A DNA stretch of 64,000 nucleotides from Mogibacterium sp. (GCA_017434025.1 JAFRGC010000050.1:41797-105796), one strand, 5' to 3'. Counted from the stretch's first letter, positions 27,501 through 35,758 are shown. Numbers and translations are program-made. The notes: generated by a model not told the origin, from the letters alone.

Positions 27501-28073
27501 CCTGACTGGTATATATGGTCCTGTGAGACGCTGAAATACATGTTCCCGCGCGCTCATGCGGCAGCGTACGTAATGATGTCGATCCGTATGGCATGGTTCA
27601 AAGTGAACTATCCGGCGGCATTCTACGCAGCGTGGTTCTCGTCCAAAGTCGATAATTTTGATGCTGAGATAATCGGAAGAGGCATTACCGAAGTCGAGCG
27701 TAAGATGGATGAGATCGATAAATTGGGCAATACCGCAACTGCAAAACAGAAAGAGCAGCTGACCGTATATGAAGTCATGTACGAAATGTTCTCAAGAGGA
27801 TATGAATTCAGCGAACCGGTACTCGGGATCGCAGAAGCATGCAGGTTCTCGGTAGTGGACGGGAAAGTAATGCTGCCGTTCAATGCTGTGAGCGGGATAG
27901 GGGATACCGCTGCAGAATCGCTTGTCGCTGCATATAAGGACAGAGCCTTCACAACGATCGATGATGTAAGATCAAGGACGAGGCTTTCCGGAACGAATAT
28001 CGATGATCTGAAGAGACACGGACTATTCGCCGGACTGCCGGAATCTGCTCAGATGAGCATCTTCGACCTGTAG
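24573..28073 (+). CDS. polC: DNA polymerase III PolC-type alpha subunit, no exonuclease domain
   Basis: 1166 residues, against about 1430 for Bacillus PolC. The replicative polymerase of low-GC Gram-positives. N-terminal region with a Gly/Asn-rich linker (about 85-115), OB domain (about 150-240), PHP part 1 (VELHCHSKMSDNDG ... AITDHGVVQGFPDA ... IIYGVEGYL), then directly PHP part 2 (RTYHIILLAANQTGLKN). The DnaQ-like exonuclease normally inserted between these (after YGVE...) is entirely missing; only about 20 residues (25530-25592) link them. The polymerase core is intact: SRGSVGSS, zinc site CPECKH/CPRCGA, catalytic DIDLNFAGEYQP, GVKRTTGQHPGGI, FPRAHAAAYV. No stop or frame break is seen, so this looks like a clean domain absence. 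Confidence 0.94.
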   Translation: MIKIPEEILSASELTEAIGRKEKDIEIEITGISIERAGLVLVIDTKLNFVMPRNLESIMKERIMSKIGSVNRVRVNYMYTGIQQAQTAHENSSNGASGGWNGNGGNGGQYRGKRAQDEPVHENAAGELIIMGKDFNGTPVDYENLEALVGTNEKPVIEGEVFSIGSMPIRSDRTLVTILVAAKVRTFCIKQFVTNAKFAEISENLSEGDMIRARGPVEYDTFEHENILKAQAIKKVSKTVKEDTYPNGRRVELHCHSKMSDNDGFNEVEDIVNTAAYWGQPAVAITDHGVVQGFPDAAKAAGKLAKKGKNIKIIYGVEGYLYPDEDAFLDDGSIDIKKNRTYHIILLAANQTGLKNIYKLVSLSHIDYFYKRPRLPRSVLEAHREGLIIGSACEAGELYQAILRGASDEELLKIASYYDYLEIQPLGNNRFMVDEGIVQSKDDIIAMNKKVIEIGDRLGKLTVATTDSHYPTPEASIYRNIIMQGIGFRDTMSDSLYLRTTDEMMEEFAYLGDRAEEIVITNTNKIADMVGDVLPVPKGKFPPKIDGAEEQLRNSCYEKAKSIYGDPLPEDIASRLETELSSIIGNGYAVMYIAAQMLVKKSNSDGYLVGSRGSVGSSFAATMAGITEVNPLPPHYICPECKHYEVSQELDKYDTGYDMPDKTCPRCGARMKKEGLNIPFATFLGFKGDKEPDIDLNFAGEYQPVAHRYVGEIFGEKNVFKAGTVATIADKTAYGYVKHYVEDNNIKVNKYDIDYLVKGCTGVKRTTGQHPGGIIVVPDDHEIYEFCPIQKPANKRDTDVITTHFDYHKIDENLLKLDILGHDVPQLIRHLQVMTGVDPMTIPLDDPKTISIFTSLDELHITNENYKFTHGTYAIPEFGTNFTRGMLDDIHPRTVSALIKMSGFSHGTDVWTNNAQDLLRNGTATIDEVISCRDDIMNFLISKGLPNGDAFKIMEIVRKNRVLSQEQLDMMKDHGVPDWYIWSCETLKYMFPRAHAAAYVMMSIRMAWFKVNYPAAFYAAWFSSKVDNFDAEIIGRGITEVERKMDEIDKLGNTATAKQKEQLTVYEVMYEMFSRGYEFSEPVLGIAEACRFSVVDGKVMLPFNAVSGIGDTAAESLVAAYKDRAFTTIDDVRSRTRLSGTNIDDLKRHGLFAGLPESAQMSIFDL

Positions 28074-28110
28074 AAATGAGCCGCTGATCTGCCGCGGATC
28101 CGGAGACAGA

Positions 28111-28365
28111 CTAACTGGCCTCCAGTTCCCAGCGGCATTCGCGGTAATAATAAAAGAGCTTGTATTCGATGCGCCGGCCTTCACTGACGGTAAAACAGTC
28201 ATACTCGATGCGGGTCGATCCGCCGGCTCCCATCCATTCAATATTGCGAATATCAGTCACTCGAACAGTGGTCTTGATACCGTGTTCAAGGACCTTAAAT
28301 CGTATCGGCCGGGGCGACATGGCGCCTATATCGAATACAGCAAGCACATCGACTGCCTGTCTCAT
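28111..28365 (-). CDS. Small conserved-looking hypothetical protein
   Basis: 84 residues on the minus strand, convergent with polC and divergent from the aldo/keto reductase gene. The sequence (GAMSPRPIRFKVLEHG, VRVTDIRNIEWMG, YDCFTVSEGRRIEYKLFYYY, RECRWELEA) alternates polar and hydrophobic residues as in a small beta-barrel, and has none of the low-complexity look of antisense frames. A stop precedes the ATG two codons upstream, fixing the start unless an internal GTG is used; the nearest AAAGGA is 15 bases away, which is far. No signal peptide or motif. Function unknown. Confidence 0.6.
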   Translation of the reverse strand: MRQAVDVLAVFDIGAMSPRPIRFKVLEHGIKTTVRVTDIRNIEWMGAGGSTRIEYDCFTVSEGRRIEYKLFYYYRECRWELEAS

Positions 28366-28451
28366 GGCAAGTTACAGTTATCCTTTCTCCCGGCAATAAT
28401 ATGATATCAGAACATATGTTCGGATTCAATATGATGCATGAAATACATACA

Positions 28452-28481
28452 TTGACAATAGAGCAGAAGTTATCGTTTACA
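28452..28481 (+). promoter_or_regulatory. Weak candidate promoter of the aldo/keto reductase gene
   Basis: A perfect -35 TTGACA (28452-28457) is followed 17-18 bases later by a poor -10 (GTTTAC/TTTACA). It lies 25 bases before the start codon, in the intergenic region divergent from the small minus-strand gene. Confidence 0.3.
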
Positions 28482-28505
28482 ACCAGAACAGAGAGGGACT
28501 TTATT

Positions 28506-29657
28506 ATGGAGAACAGAGCATTTCCGGAAATCAGGAAGCATCTAGGATTTGGCATGATGCGTCTGCCTATGAACGGCGGCAGCATTGACAATGAGCAGGT
28601 GTGCAGGATGGTGGACTGCTTTCTTGAAAGAGGATTCAACTATTTTGACACTGCTCACGGTTATCATGACGGCAAGAGCGAGATCGCAGTCAGAGAGTGT
28701 CTCACTTCACGTCACGACAGGAGTGAATACATTCTGACCGATAAACTCACAGATGAGTATTTCAAATCAGAAGAAGATATCAGACCGCTGATCGACAGCC
28801 AGCTCGAGGCATGCGGTGTGGAATATTTCGATTTCCTTCTGATGCACGCACAGAACGCTGAGAACTTCGAATTCTTCAAGAAGTGCCGCGCGTATGAAAC
28901 AGCATTCGAACTTAAGAAAGAAGGAAAGGTCAGACATGTAGGACTGTCATTCCATGATAAGGCCGAAGTACTCGACAGGATCCTGACGGAGTATCCGGCA
29001 GTTGAGATCGTCCAGATTCAGTTCAACTACCTGGACTATGAAAGCCTCACTGTCGAGAGCCGCAAGGTATATGAAGTGTGCCGCAAGCACAACAAGCCGG
29101 TACTGGTTATGGAGCCAGTCAAAGGCGGCAATCTGGTGAACCTTCCTGATGAAGCGCAGAAGGTATTCGATGATCTCCGTGCTTCGACAGGCAGCAGCTG
29201 CAGCAACGCAGGCTACGCACTGAGATTTGCGGCAGGTTTTGACGGAATGGAAATCATACTGTCAGGTATGAGCAGCCTGGAACAGATGGAAGACAATCTG
29301 GATATTTTCAGCGAGAACGATGGAAATTTCCGGCCGCTTGATGACAAAGAACTCGAGGCGATCCGCAAAGTCTCAGATGTATACGGAGCTATGGGCGCGA
29401 TCCCGTGCACGTCCTGCAGATACTGCATTGAAGAGAACCACTGCCCGATGGAGATCAAGATCCCGTCACTGTTCTCGACATACAACAATATTGTCCTGTT
29501 CGGCAAAGTCGTACCTTGGATGACTTACGACAAGCTGACTGCAGAAGGGAACGGCAAAGCGAGTGACTGCATCGAGTGCGGTATGTGTGAGCAGGTGTGC
29601 CCGCAGCACCTCGAGATAAGAGAATTACTCAAGAAAGTTGCGGAACGCTTCGAATAA
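28506..29657 (+). CDS. Aldo/keto reductase with C-terminal 4Fe-4S ferredoxin domain
   Basis: 383 residues; start at 28506 (MENRAFPEIRKHLGFGMMRLP) after GAGAGGGA. The AKR barrel shows FNYFDTAHGYHDGKSE (Asp/Tyr active-site region), DFLLMHAQNAE, VRHVGLSFHD and VMEPVKGGNL. The C terminus carries cysteine clusters CTSCRYC ... C and CIECGMCEQVCP, typical of ferredoxin-like AKR proteins of anaerobes. It may use ferredoxin or flavin electrons instead of, or with, NADPH; substrate unknown. Transcribed alone, ending in a terminator. Confidence 0.9.
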   Translation: MENRAFPEIRKHLGFGMMRLPMNGGSIDNEQVCRMVDCFLERGFNYFDTAHGYHDGKSEIAVRECLTSRHDRSEYILTDKLTDEYFKSEEDIRPLIDSQLEACGVEYFDFLLMHAQNAENFEFFKKCRAYETAFELKKEGKVRHVGLSFHDKAEVLDRILTEYPAVEIVQIQFNYLDYESLTVESRKVYEVCRKHNKPVLVMEPVKGGNLVNLPDEAQKVFDDLRASTGSSCSNAGYALRFAAGFDGMEIILSGMSSLEQMEDNLDIFSENDGNFRPLDDKELEAIRKVSDVYGAMGAIPCTSCRYCIEENHCPMEIKIPSLFSTYNNIVLFGKVVPWMTYDKLTAEGNGKASDCIECGMCEQVCPQHLEIRELLKKVAERFE

Positions 29658-29694
29658 GGCAGGATGCAACAGGTGTACAGGATGCACAACAGAC

Positions 29695-29723
29695 TTCCGG
29701 GCGGAGACGTCCGGAATTTTTTT
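29695..29723 (+). terminator. Terminator after the aldo/keto reductase gene
   Basis: Stem TTCCGG / CCGGAA with a T7 tail. Confidence 0.85.
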
Positions 29724-29734
29724 GAATTAAGAGG

Positions 29735-29788
29735 TTGACATATAGTGAACATATGATAATATATTCATATGAACAATCATTCATCATT
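29735..29788 (+). promoter_or_regulatory. Promoter and ArsR/SmtB-type operator of the metal-efflux operon
   Basis: TTGACA (29735-29740), 16-base spacer, TAATAT (29757-29762). Overlapping and just downstream are TGAA/TTCA half-sites, the clearest being ATGAA-CAATCA-TTCAT in ATATGAACAATCATTCAT (from about 29767), close to the 12-2-12 operators of SmtB/CzrA repressors. Autorepression by the next gene is the likely mode. Confidence 0.65.
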
Positions 29789-29815
29789 CGACAGAACTGT
29801 ATGTGAGGTGTAAAT

Positions 29816-30130
29816 ATGCCGAAAAAGGATGAATATAAGCTCAGAGGAATGACAGAAGACGATCTGCTGGGACTGGCTGATCTGTTCAAGATGTTTGCTG
29901 ATTCGACGCGCATCAAGATACTGTACGATCTCTTTGACGGGGAGAAGAACGTATCGGAGATCTGTGAGGATATCGAGATGAATCAGTCGGCGGTATCTCA
30001 CCAGCTCAAGGCGCTCAAGACGGCCAAACTGGTCAGGAGCAGGCGAGAGGGCAAATCTATCGTCTATGCGCTTGACGACGATCATGTCAAGACGATCATT
30101 GCGATGGGCAAAGAACATATCGAAGAATAA
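29816..30130 (+). CDS. ArsR/SmtB-family metal-sensing repressor
   Basis: 104-residue winged-helix repressor (LADLFKMFADSTRIKILYDL ... NVSEICEDIEMNQSAVSHQLKALKTAKLVRSRREGKSIVYAL). It lacks the Cys-x-Cys alpha-3 site of ArsR/CadC. In the last helix the spacing D-x-H-(10)-H-xx-E (from DDDHVKTIIAMGKEHIEE) matches the alpha-5 zinc site of SmtB/CzrA. I therefore infer a Zn(II)- or Co(II)-responsive repressor that releases the operator when metal is high. First gene of the operon with an HMA chaperone and a P-type ATPase. Confidence 0.9.
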   Translation: MPKKDEYKLRGMTEDDLLGLADLFKMFADSTRIKILYDLFDGEKNVSEICEDIEMNQSAVSHQLKALKTAKLVRSRREGKSIVYALDDDHVKTIIAMGKEHIEE

Positions 30131-30155
30131 ACTTTATGACACCGGGAGGAAGACC

Positions 30156-30377
30156 ATGAAAAAGAAATACAAACTGATCGATCTGGATTGCGCAAACTGT
30201 GCTGCTAAGATGGAAGATGCTATCAAGAAGATTGACGGAGTAACAGATGCTTCGGTCAGTTTCCTTACACAGAAGATGATGATCGAGGCTGATGATGCTA
30301 TCTTCGATCAGGTCGTTCAGGAAGCTGTTAAGTGTATCGCTAAGGTAGAGCCAGACTGTCAGGTCGTTTTGAAGTAA
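30156..30377 (+). CDS. Free-standing heavy-metal-associated (HMA) domain protein
   Basis: 73 residues; start at 30156 after GGGAGGA. One ferredoxin-like HMA domain with the motif LDCANCAAKME; DCANC is usual for zinc/cadmium ATPases, unlike the MxCxxC of copper chaperones. The ATPase encoded 8 bases downstream lacks its own N-terminal HMA domain, so this looks like the detached metal-binding domain acting as a chaperone or regulator. Confidence 0.88.
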   Translation: MKKKYKLIDLDCANCAAKMEDAIKKIDGVTDASVSFLTQKMMIEADDAIFDQVVQEAVKCIAKVEPDCQVVLK

Positions 30378-30385
30378 TAAGAACG

Positions 30386-32299
30386 ATGTCAAGTTTAACG
30401 AAGAAACAGAGAAAAGACCTGATACGCATAATTATAGCGCTGGTCATGTTCGCCGTTCTGATGATCTGTGAGCATGCGCATGTCATACCGGAACACCTGC
30501 ACGGGTCTGTGGCAATGATACCGGTATATCTGATACCGTATTTTATCGTTGGATATGATGTTGTCAGGAAGTGCTTCCTCGGGATCGCACACGGGCAGAT
30601 GTTCGATGAGAGTTTTCTGATGACACTCGCAACTGTCGGAGCGTTCGGCTGCGGTGAATTCGAAGAAGCAGTTGCGGTAATGCTTTTCTATCAGGTCGGA
30701 GAATTCTTCCAGAGCTATGCTGTAGGCAAATCCCGTGGAGCGATAAGTGAGCTGATGAGCATCGCCCCTGATTACGCAAACAGAGAAGCAGAGGACGGAT
30801 CCATAGAAGTGATCGATCCGGACGATATCGAGGTCGGTGATATCCTCATCATCAAGCCGGGAGAGAAGATCCCGACTGATGGTACTGTCATAGAAGGCGA
30901 AGGCCTGATCAACACCTCAGCGCTTACAGGTGAATCACTCCCTAGGCCGGTAGGAACGGGAGAGCAGGTAATATCCGGGTGCATCAACGGTGAGAATCTG
31001 CTGCGGGTACGCGCTGAGAAAGCTTATGACGATTCTACAGTCGCGCAGATCCTGGAGATGGTCGAAAGTGCAGCGTCACGCAAGTCAAAGACGGAAAACT
31101 TCATCACGAGATTTGCGCGCTGGTATACACCGACGGTCGTCATCGGTGCACTGATCCTTGCATTCCTTCCGCCGATCATTTCAGGTAATTTTGCCGCTGA
31201 GTTCAGTGAATGGGTGCTCAGGGCATGTACATTCCTCGTAATATCGTGTCCTTGCGCGCTTGTCATTTCAGTTCCGCTTGCGTTCTTCGGCGGGATTGGC
31301 GCCGCATCCAGAGAAGGTGTTCTGGTCAAAGGCTCCAATTACCTTGAAATGATGGCTGATCTCGATACGATCGTTTCTGACAAAACGGGGACACTTACAG
31401 AGGGCAAATTCAAAGTAGCGAAGATCGAAGCTGCTCCGGGATATCGGGAAGAAGATGTGCTTCGTGTGGCAGCTGCAGTTGAATCCGGATCGACACATCC
31501 GATTGGAATGGCCATCGTAGAAGCCTGCGATTCTCAGATCCCTCAGAATCTGATCACAGACGTAGAGAATCATGCCGGCAGGGGTATCAGCGCACGCGTT
31601 GGGAATGGCGTTGTCTGTGTAGGAAACCAGAGCTTCTTTGTCGAGAATGGCATCAGTCTGCCTGATGACAGGACTGAGGCAGACGGTACACACTGTTTTG
31701 TTTCTGCAGACGGCAAGTATATCGGAACGATAGTCGTAGCTGATATGCCTAAGGCGAAAGCCAAACAGGCGATCATCGATATCCTCGCTGAGAAGGTCAG
31801 AAGGATCGTTATGCTGACAGGGGATTCAGCAAGTGCCGCCAAAGCAGTTGCTGATGAACTCGGCATCACTGATTTCAGAGCAGAACTGCTCCCGCAGGAC
31901 AAAGTCAGAGTAGTTGAAGAATTGCTCGATGAGCTCAGTAAGTCTTCCAACAGCAAAGCCAGACTGGCATTCATCGGAGACGGGATCAATGATGCGCCGG
32001 TGCTGTCGAGAGCTGATGTAGGTATCGCTATGGGATCGCTCGGATCAGATGCAGCGATAGAAGCTTCCGACATCGTCATCATGGATGATGACCTGGCGAG
32101 GATCCCTGCGGTCATCAGGATCGCACGCAAGACGATCGGCATCTCTAAGGCAAATATAGCTTTCGCACTGCTTGTCAAATTTGCGTGTCTTGTACTCGGT
32201 GCGCTTGGCATTGCTAACATGTGGGCGGCTGTGTTCGCTGACGTCGGAGTAGCTGTCATATGTATCCTGAATTCCATGAGAATGCTGGCAAAGCGATAA
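30386..32299 (+). CDS. cadA: P1B-type heavy-metal (Zn/Cd) transporting ATPase
   Basis: 637-residue membrane pump exporting divalent metal. Landmarks: TGES at 181-184 (actuator), transmembrane metal site CPC at 288-290 within SCPCALVIS, phosphorylation motif DKTGTLTEG at 332-340, HP-locus STHPIG, MLTGDSASAA and GDGINDAPVL, and membrane helices at both ends. The extra N-terminal HMA domain of CadA/ZntA is missing and is encoded by the preceding gene. The neighbouring SmtB-like repressor supports Zn/Cd/Pb rather than copper. Exact metal specificity is inferred. Confidence 0.92.
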   Translation: MSSLTKKQRKDLIRIIIALVMFAVLMICEHAHVIPEHLHGSVAMIPVYLIPYFIVGYDVVRKCFLGIAHGQMFDESFLMTLATVGAFGCGEFEEAVAVMLFYQVGEFFQSYAVGKSRGAISELMSIAPDYANREAEDGSIEVIDPDDIEVGDILIIKPGEKIPTDGTVIEGEGLINTSALTGESLPRPVGTGEQVISGCINGENLLRVRAEKAYDDSTVAQILEMVESAASRKSKTENFITRFARWYTPTVVIGALILAFLPPIISGNFAAEFSEWVLRACTFLVISCPCALVISVPLAFFGGIGAASREGVLVKGSNYLEMMADLDTIVSDKTGTLTEGKFKVAKIEAAPGYREEDVLRVAAAVESGSTHPIGMAIVEACDSQIPQNLITDVENHAGRGISARVGNGVVCVGNQSFFVENGISLPDDRTEADGTHCFVSADGKYIGTIVVADMPKAKAKQAIIDILAEKVRRIVMLTGDSASAAKAVADELGITDFRAELLPQDKVRVVEELLDELSKSSNSKARLAFIGDGINDAPVLSRADVGIAMGSLGSDAAIEASDIVIMDDDLARIPAVIRIARKTIGISKANIAFALLVKFACLVLGALGIANMWAAVFADVGVAVICILNSMRMLAKR

Positions 32300-32348
32300 A
32301 ATACAATCACTTGTTATAGATTAATGTGATTCTTTCCATATATTGTGG

Positions 32349-32354
32349 TATAAT
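32349..32354 (+). promoter_or_regulatory. Extended -10 promoter of the PBP gene, inside the efflux-operon terminator
   Basis: TGG-TATAAT (32346-32354) is a strong extended -10; the -35 region (GTGATT) is poor. The last bases of the -10 are the first bases of the terminator stem that follows. Confidence 0.6.
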
Positions 32355-32386
32355 AATGTCAGAGTTATGCTCTGGCATTATTTTTG
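32352..32386 (+). terminator. Terminator of the metal-efflux operon
   Basis: A 13-bp stem AATAATGTCAGAG / CTCTGGCATTATT (one G-U pair) with T5. Transcripts from the overlapping promoter would start inside the stem and so escape it. Confidence 0.8.
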
Positions 32387-32402
32387 ATTACAGGAGATAG
32401 AA

Positions 32403-35400
32403 TTGTCCAACAAAGATAATACAAATAATAATAATAAAGACCACAGCAGTCAGCGTGTAGTCAGGTCTGACGGACGGAATTCTTCAGGTGCAAGAGGCAG
32501 CACACGTAAGCGCAATACTCTTGATCTGGATTTTGAATTTGACTTCATGAAGAAGGAGCAGGAGAAGTTTAAGACTTACGGCCTGTTTCCTGAATTCAGT
32601 CCGATGAACGATCATACGACTGCCGAAGCTGCTGTTCCGGCCAAGGCTGACAGAGATACGCAAGTGAAGAAAGCTGCTGATAAGGCGGATAACAGGAAGA
32701 CAGTTGTCAACAAGGACAACACAAGAGTCATCCGCAAGGATGCCGGTGATGTGAGTGTCAAGGCAGCACCGGTGAAGTCAGAACGCTTCGTCAACAAACA
32801 GACTATAACGAAGCCTGTTGAAGAAGACATCAGGATCGCTCCGGATAAACAGAACAGCAAAGACAGCAGGAAGACGATCACCAGAACAGATGAAGAAGTC
32901 AGCAGGAAGACGATCACTAAGGCTGAGGCAGCTGACAATATAAAACCATCCGAGAAGAAGGTCAAGGCTGCTGTCAAGGGTCCTGAGAAGAAGGATAAGG
33001 CTGCCGTCAAGAGTCCTGAGAAGAAGGAAAAGGCTGCCGCTAAGAGTCCTGAGAAGAAAGCTGCAGCTGCCGTCAAGAGCCCTGAGAAGAAGGAAAAGGC
33101 TGTCACCAAGAACACGGAGAAGAAAGATGCGGCTGCTGCCAAGAGTGCAGAGGCGGCCAGCAAGAAAACACAGACGGGACAGAAGAAACAGAATTCCGGC
33201 GCCAACAACACAAACAAGAACAAGAAAACAAACAAGAACAAGAACACAAACAAGAACACGAAGAAAGGCGCTTCCAAGACTGTCAAATCAGCGACCCGCA
33301 AGAAGACCGGTGCCGGCGCAGCATCAGGAGCCAAGCAGGATACTGCTAAGAAGAGTACCGCGAAGAAGCCTGTCAAAGCACCGGATCAGAAACCTGCAGC
33401 CAAGAAGCCTTCCGGCACTGATACACCGCAGAACAAGAAGCCCGTCAAGAAGAAACGCAAACCTCGGAACAAGTTCCTGTGGTTCTTCCGCTGTCTCATC
33501 ATAACACTGATCAGCTTTGCGATACTCGGCGGTATTGCCGCCGGCGCGTATACAGCATATATAGTAAGCCATGCTGAGCCGATCCATCCTGAGAAGATAT
33601 ACGATACGCTGCCTGTTACATCACACATTTATGATGACAAGGGCAAACTGATCGATGATATCTATTACAGCGAGAACAGAGAGATCACGACGTACGATGA
33701 ACTGCCGGATAATCTGAAAAATGCATTTATCGCTATTGAAGATAAGACGTTCTGGACGCACAAGGGATTCAACTTCCGGCGTATCATCGGCGCGATACTT
33801 GAGAGATTTCAGGGCAGCAGCAGTATCAGCGGCACCAGTACTATAACGCAGCAGCTGGCCCGAAACGTATTCCTGCCGGAAGAGAAAAGCGTACGGTCTA
33901 TAAAGCGTAAAATCACAGAGATGTATTACGCGTATGAGATAGAAGAGGTGCTCAGCAAAGAAGAGATACTGACTGCATATCTCAATACGATCTATCTGGG
34001 ATACGGATGTTACGGAGTCGATACTGCCGCCAAGATCTATTTCGCCAGCGATATCCAGGACCTTTCACTTGAACAGTGTGCGGCTCTGGCAGCACTTCCT
34101 CAGGCACCTGGAATGTACGCACTGCTTGTCAGTGAACCGGGCGACTATACTACAGAGATCAAAAACGGCATGTATGCCAATGATGTCTCAGAATCCAGAC
34201 GTAATCTTGTCCTGCAGCTGATGCAGGAGCAGGGTTATATCACAGCTGAACAGCGTGAGGCTGCGACAAAACCTCTGGCTGATTTTATCAAACCGGGATC
34301 GACTGCCGGCATCACTTCGACCTCTGCGTTCAAGGATTATCTGATCGAGACTGTCAAACATGATCTGATGGCACAGTACGGTATGACAGAAGATCAGGCT
34401 GTCGATGTGATCTACACCAAGGGCTTGAATATCTACTCTACACTGGACAGTCAGGCGCAGAGCGTGATAACCAAACAATTCAAGGATAATGATAACTTCC
34501 CGAAGACCGCCAAGAAAGGCGTGAAGCCTGAAGCGGCGATGGTAATCACGGAGGTCGGCACAGGCAAGATCAAAGCGATGGTCGGTTCCAGAAATGCTGA
34601 TGGACAGATGCTGTTCAACAGAGCGACCAATCCTCGTCAGCCTGGATCATCCATCAAGCCGCTGACGGTTTACGCTGCAGCCCTGCAGAAGAGCTATGAA
34701 TTCAATAAGAAGGGTAAGACGTTCAAGTTTACCAAGACCGGATATGACAAACAGGGCACCAATGGATGGGGCGATTACATAACAGTTTCTTCATTGGTCG
34801 TCGATGAGAAGATGACGGTCAAGGGCAAAACATGGCCGCTCAATGTTACAAGAACGTACTCCGGAGCCAACACATTCCGAACTGCGATCCAGAAATCCAT
34901 CAACACATGTGCGGTCAAGATCCTCGCTCAGGTCGGTATCGATTATTCAATGAATATGCTGCAGAAGTTCGGAATCACTACTGCTGTAGATGACACATCG
35001 CAGTCGATCAATGACCTCAATCTGGCTGCACTGGGACTCGGAGCGATGTCGGAAGGAATATCACCGCTTGAGATGGCGCTTGCATACGCTGCGTTCCCTA
35101 ACGGAGGCGTGCGCAATACGGGCATTTGTTACACCAGAGTAGAAGACAGTGACGGCAAAGTCATCCTCGAAGGCAAATCCGATACCGTCAAAGTCATGAA
35201 CGAAGGTGTTGCATGGATCATGACCAATGTACTGCAGAGCGTTGTTACGAACGGCATCGGATCACCTGCTGCAGTCAGCGGAGAGAGAGTCGGAGGCAAG
35301 ACCGGAACCACAGACAGCAGATACGATATCTGGTTTGCCGGATTCACGCCGAAGTATTCTGCGGCATTGTGGATCGGTACAGATGAGAATGTAGAGATGG

Positions 35401-35693
35401 ATTCTTACTCTGAGAAAGCTGCGGCTCTGTGGGGCAAGATCATGTCCAAGGTCAAGAGAGGCAAGGGCGGAGAATACCGCAATATGCCTAAGAATGTATT
35501 CAGAGCCTGGGACGGAGAATTCTACACGAACGGTACTGCACCGCCTGAACCACCACCGGAACCTGAAGAAGAGGAAGAAGGCGAAGAAGGTGCAGATAAG
35601 GATAAGTCCAAAGAAGGTGCTGCAAACAGCAAGCCTGCGGACAAGTCCAAGGAGAGTTCTTCTGACAGCAAGAAGCCTGACAAGAAAGACTAA
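32403..35693 (+). CDS. Class A penicillin-binding protein with long basic cytoplasmic tail
   Basis: 1096 residues, TTG start after AGGAG. A bifunctional peptidoglycan synthase. Residues 1-357 are cytoplasmic, disordered and lysine/alanine-rich, including six 11-residue units around KSPEKK (bases about 32968-33160) and KNKNTNKN tracts. One membrane helix spans about 358-390. The GT51 glycosyltransferase has AFIAIEDKTFWTHKGFN (about 440) and TITQQLARNVFL; the transpeptidase has S-x-x-K in PGSSIKPL (about 748), S-x-N in KSINTC, and KTGTT (about 966). The C terminus is an acidic-then-basic tail (PPEPPPEPEEEEEGEE). A PBP1a/PonA-like core, but about 350 residues longer than usual at the N end. Confidence 0.92.
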   Translation: MSNKDNTNNNNKDHSSQRVVRSDGRNSSGARGSTRKRNTLDLDFEFDFMKKEQEKFKTYGLFPEFSPMNDHTTAEAAVPAKADRDTQVKKAADKADNRKTVVNKDNTRVIRKDAGDVSVKAAPVKSERFVNKQTITKPVEEDIRIAPDKQNSKDSRKTITRTDEEVSRKTITKAEAADNIKPSEKKVKAAVKGPEKKDKAAVKSPEKKEKAAAKSPEKKAAAAVKSPEKKEKAVTKNTEKKDAAAAKSAEAASKKTQTGQKKQNSGANNTNKNKKTNKNKNTNKNTKKGASKTVKSATRKKTGAGAASGAKQDTAKKSTAKKPVKAPDQKPAAKKPSGTDTPQNKKPVKKKRKPRNKFLWFFRCLIITLISFAILGGIAAGAYTAYIVSHAEPIHPEKIYDTLPVTSHIYDDKGKLIDDIYYSENREITTYDELPDNLKNAFIAIEDKTFWTHKGFNFRRIIGAILERFQGSSSISGTSTITQQLARNVFLPEEKSVRSIKRKITEMYYAYEIEEVLSKEEILTAYLNTIYLGYGCYGVDTAAKIYFASDIQDLSLEQCAALAALPQAPGMYALLVSEPGDYTTEIKNGMYANDVSESRRNLVLQLMQEQGYITAEQREAATKPLADFIKPGSTAGITSTSAFKDYLIETVKHDLMAQYGMTEDQAVDVIYTKGLNIYSTLDSQAQSVITKQFKDNDNFPKTAKKGVKPEAAMVITEVGTGKIKAMVGSRNADGQMLFNRATNPRQPGSSIKPLTVYAAALQKSYEFNKKGKTFKFTKTGYDKQGTNGWGDYITVSSLVVDEKMTVKGKTWPLNVTRTYSGANTFRTAIQKSINTCAVKILAQVGIDYSMNMLQKFGITTAVDDTSQSINDLNLAALGLGAMSEGISPLEMALAYAAFPNGGVRNTGICYTRVEDSDGKVILEGKSDTVKVMNEGVAWIMTNVLQSVVTNGIGSPAAVSGERVGGKTGTTDSRYDIWFAGFTPKYSAALWIGTDENVEMDSYSEKAAALWGKIMSKVKRGKGGEYRNMPKNVFRAWDGEFYTNGTAPPEPPPEPEEEEEGEEGADKDKSKEGAANSKPADKSKESSSDSKKPDKKD

Positions 35694-35707
35694 TCATCAA
35701 AAAAACC

Positions 35708-35736
35708 TTGCAATCAGTACGTTTTAGTGGTATAAG
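35708..35736 (+). promoter_or_regulatory. Promoter of the rimP-nusA-infB operon
   Basis: TTGCAA (35708-35713), 17-base spacer, TATAAG (35731-35736). Confidence 0.65.
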
Positions 35737-35758
35737 AGTACAGTAAGTTGTTTTTCGG

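Noticed and set aside
32968-33160. CRISPR or non-coding tandem repeat
   Set aside because: The 33-bp units are imperfect, have no spacers, keep the reading frame and encode the PBP tail.
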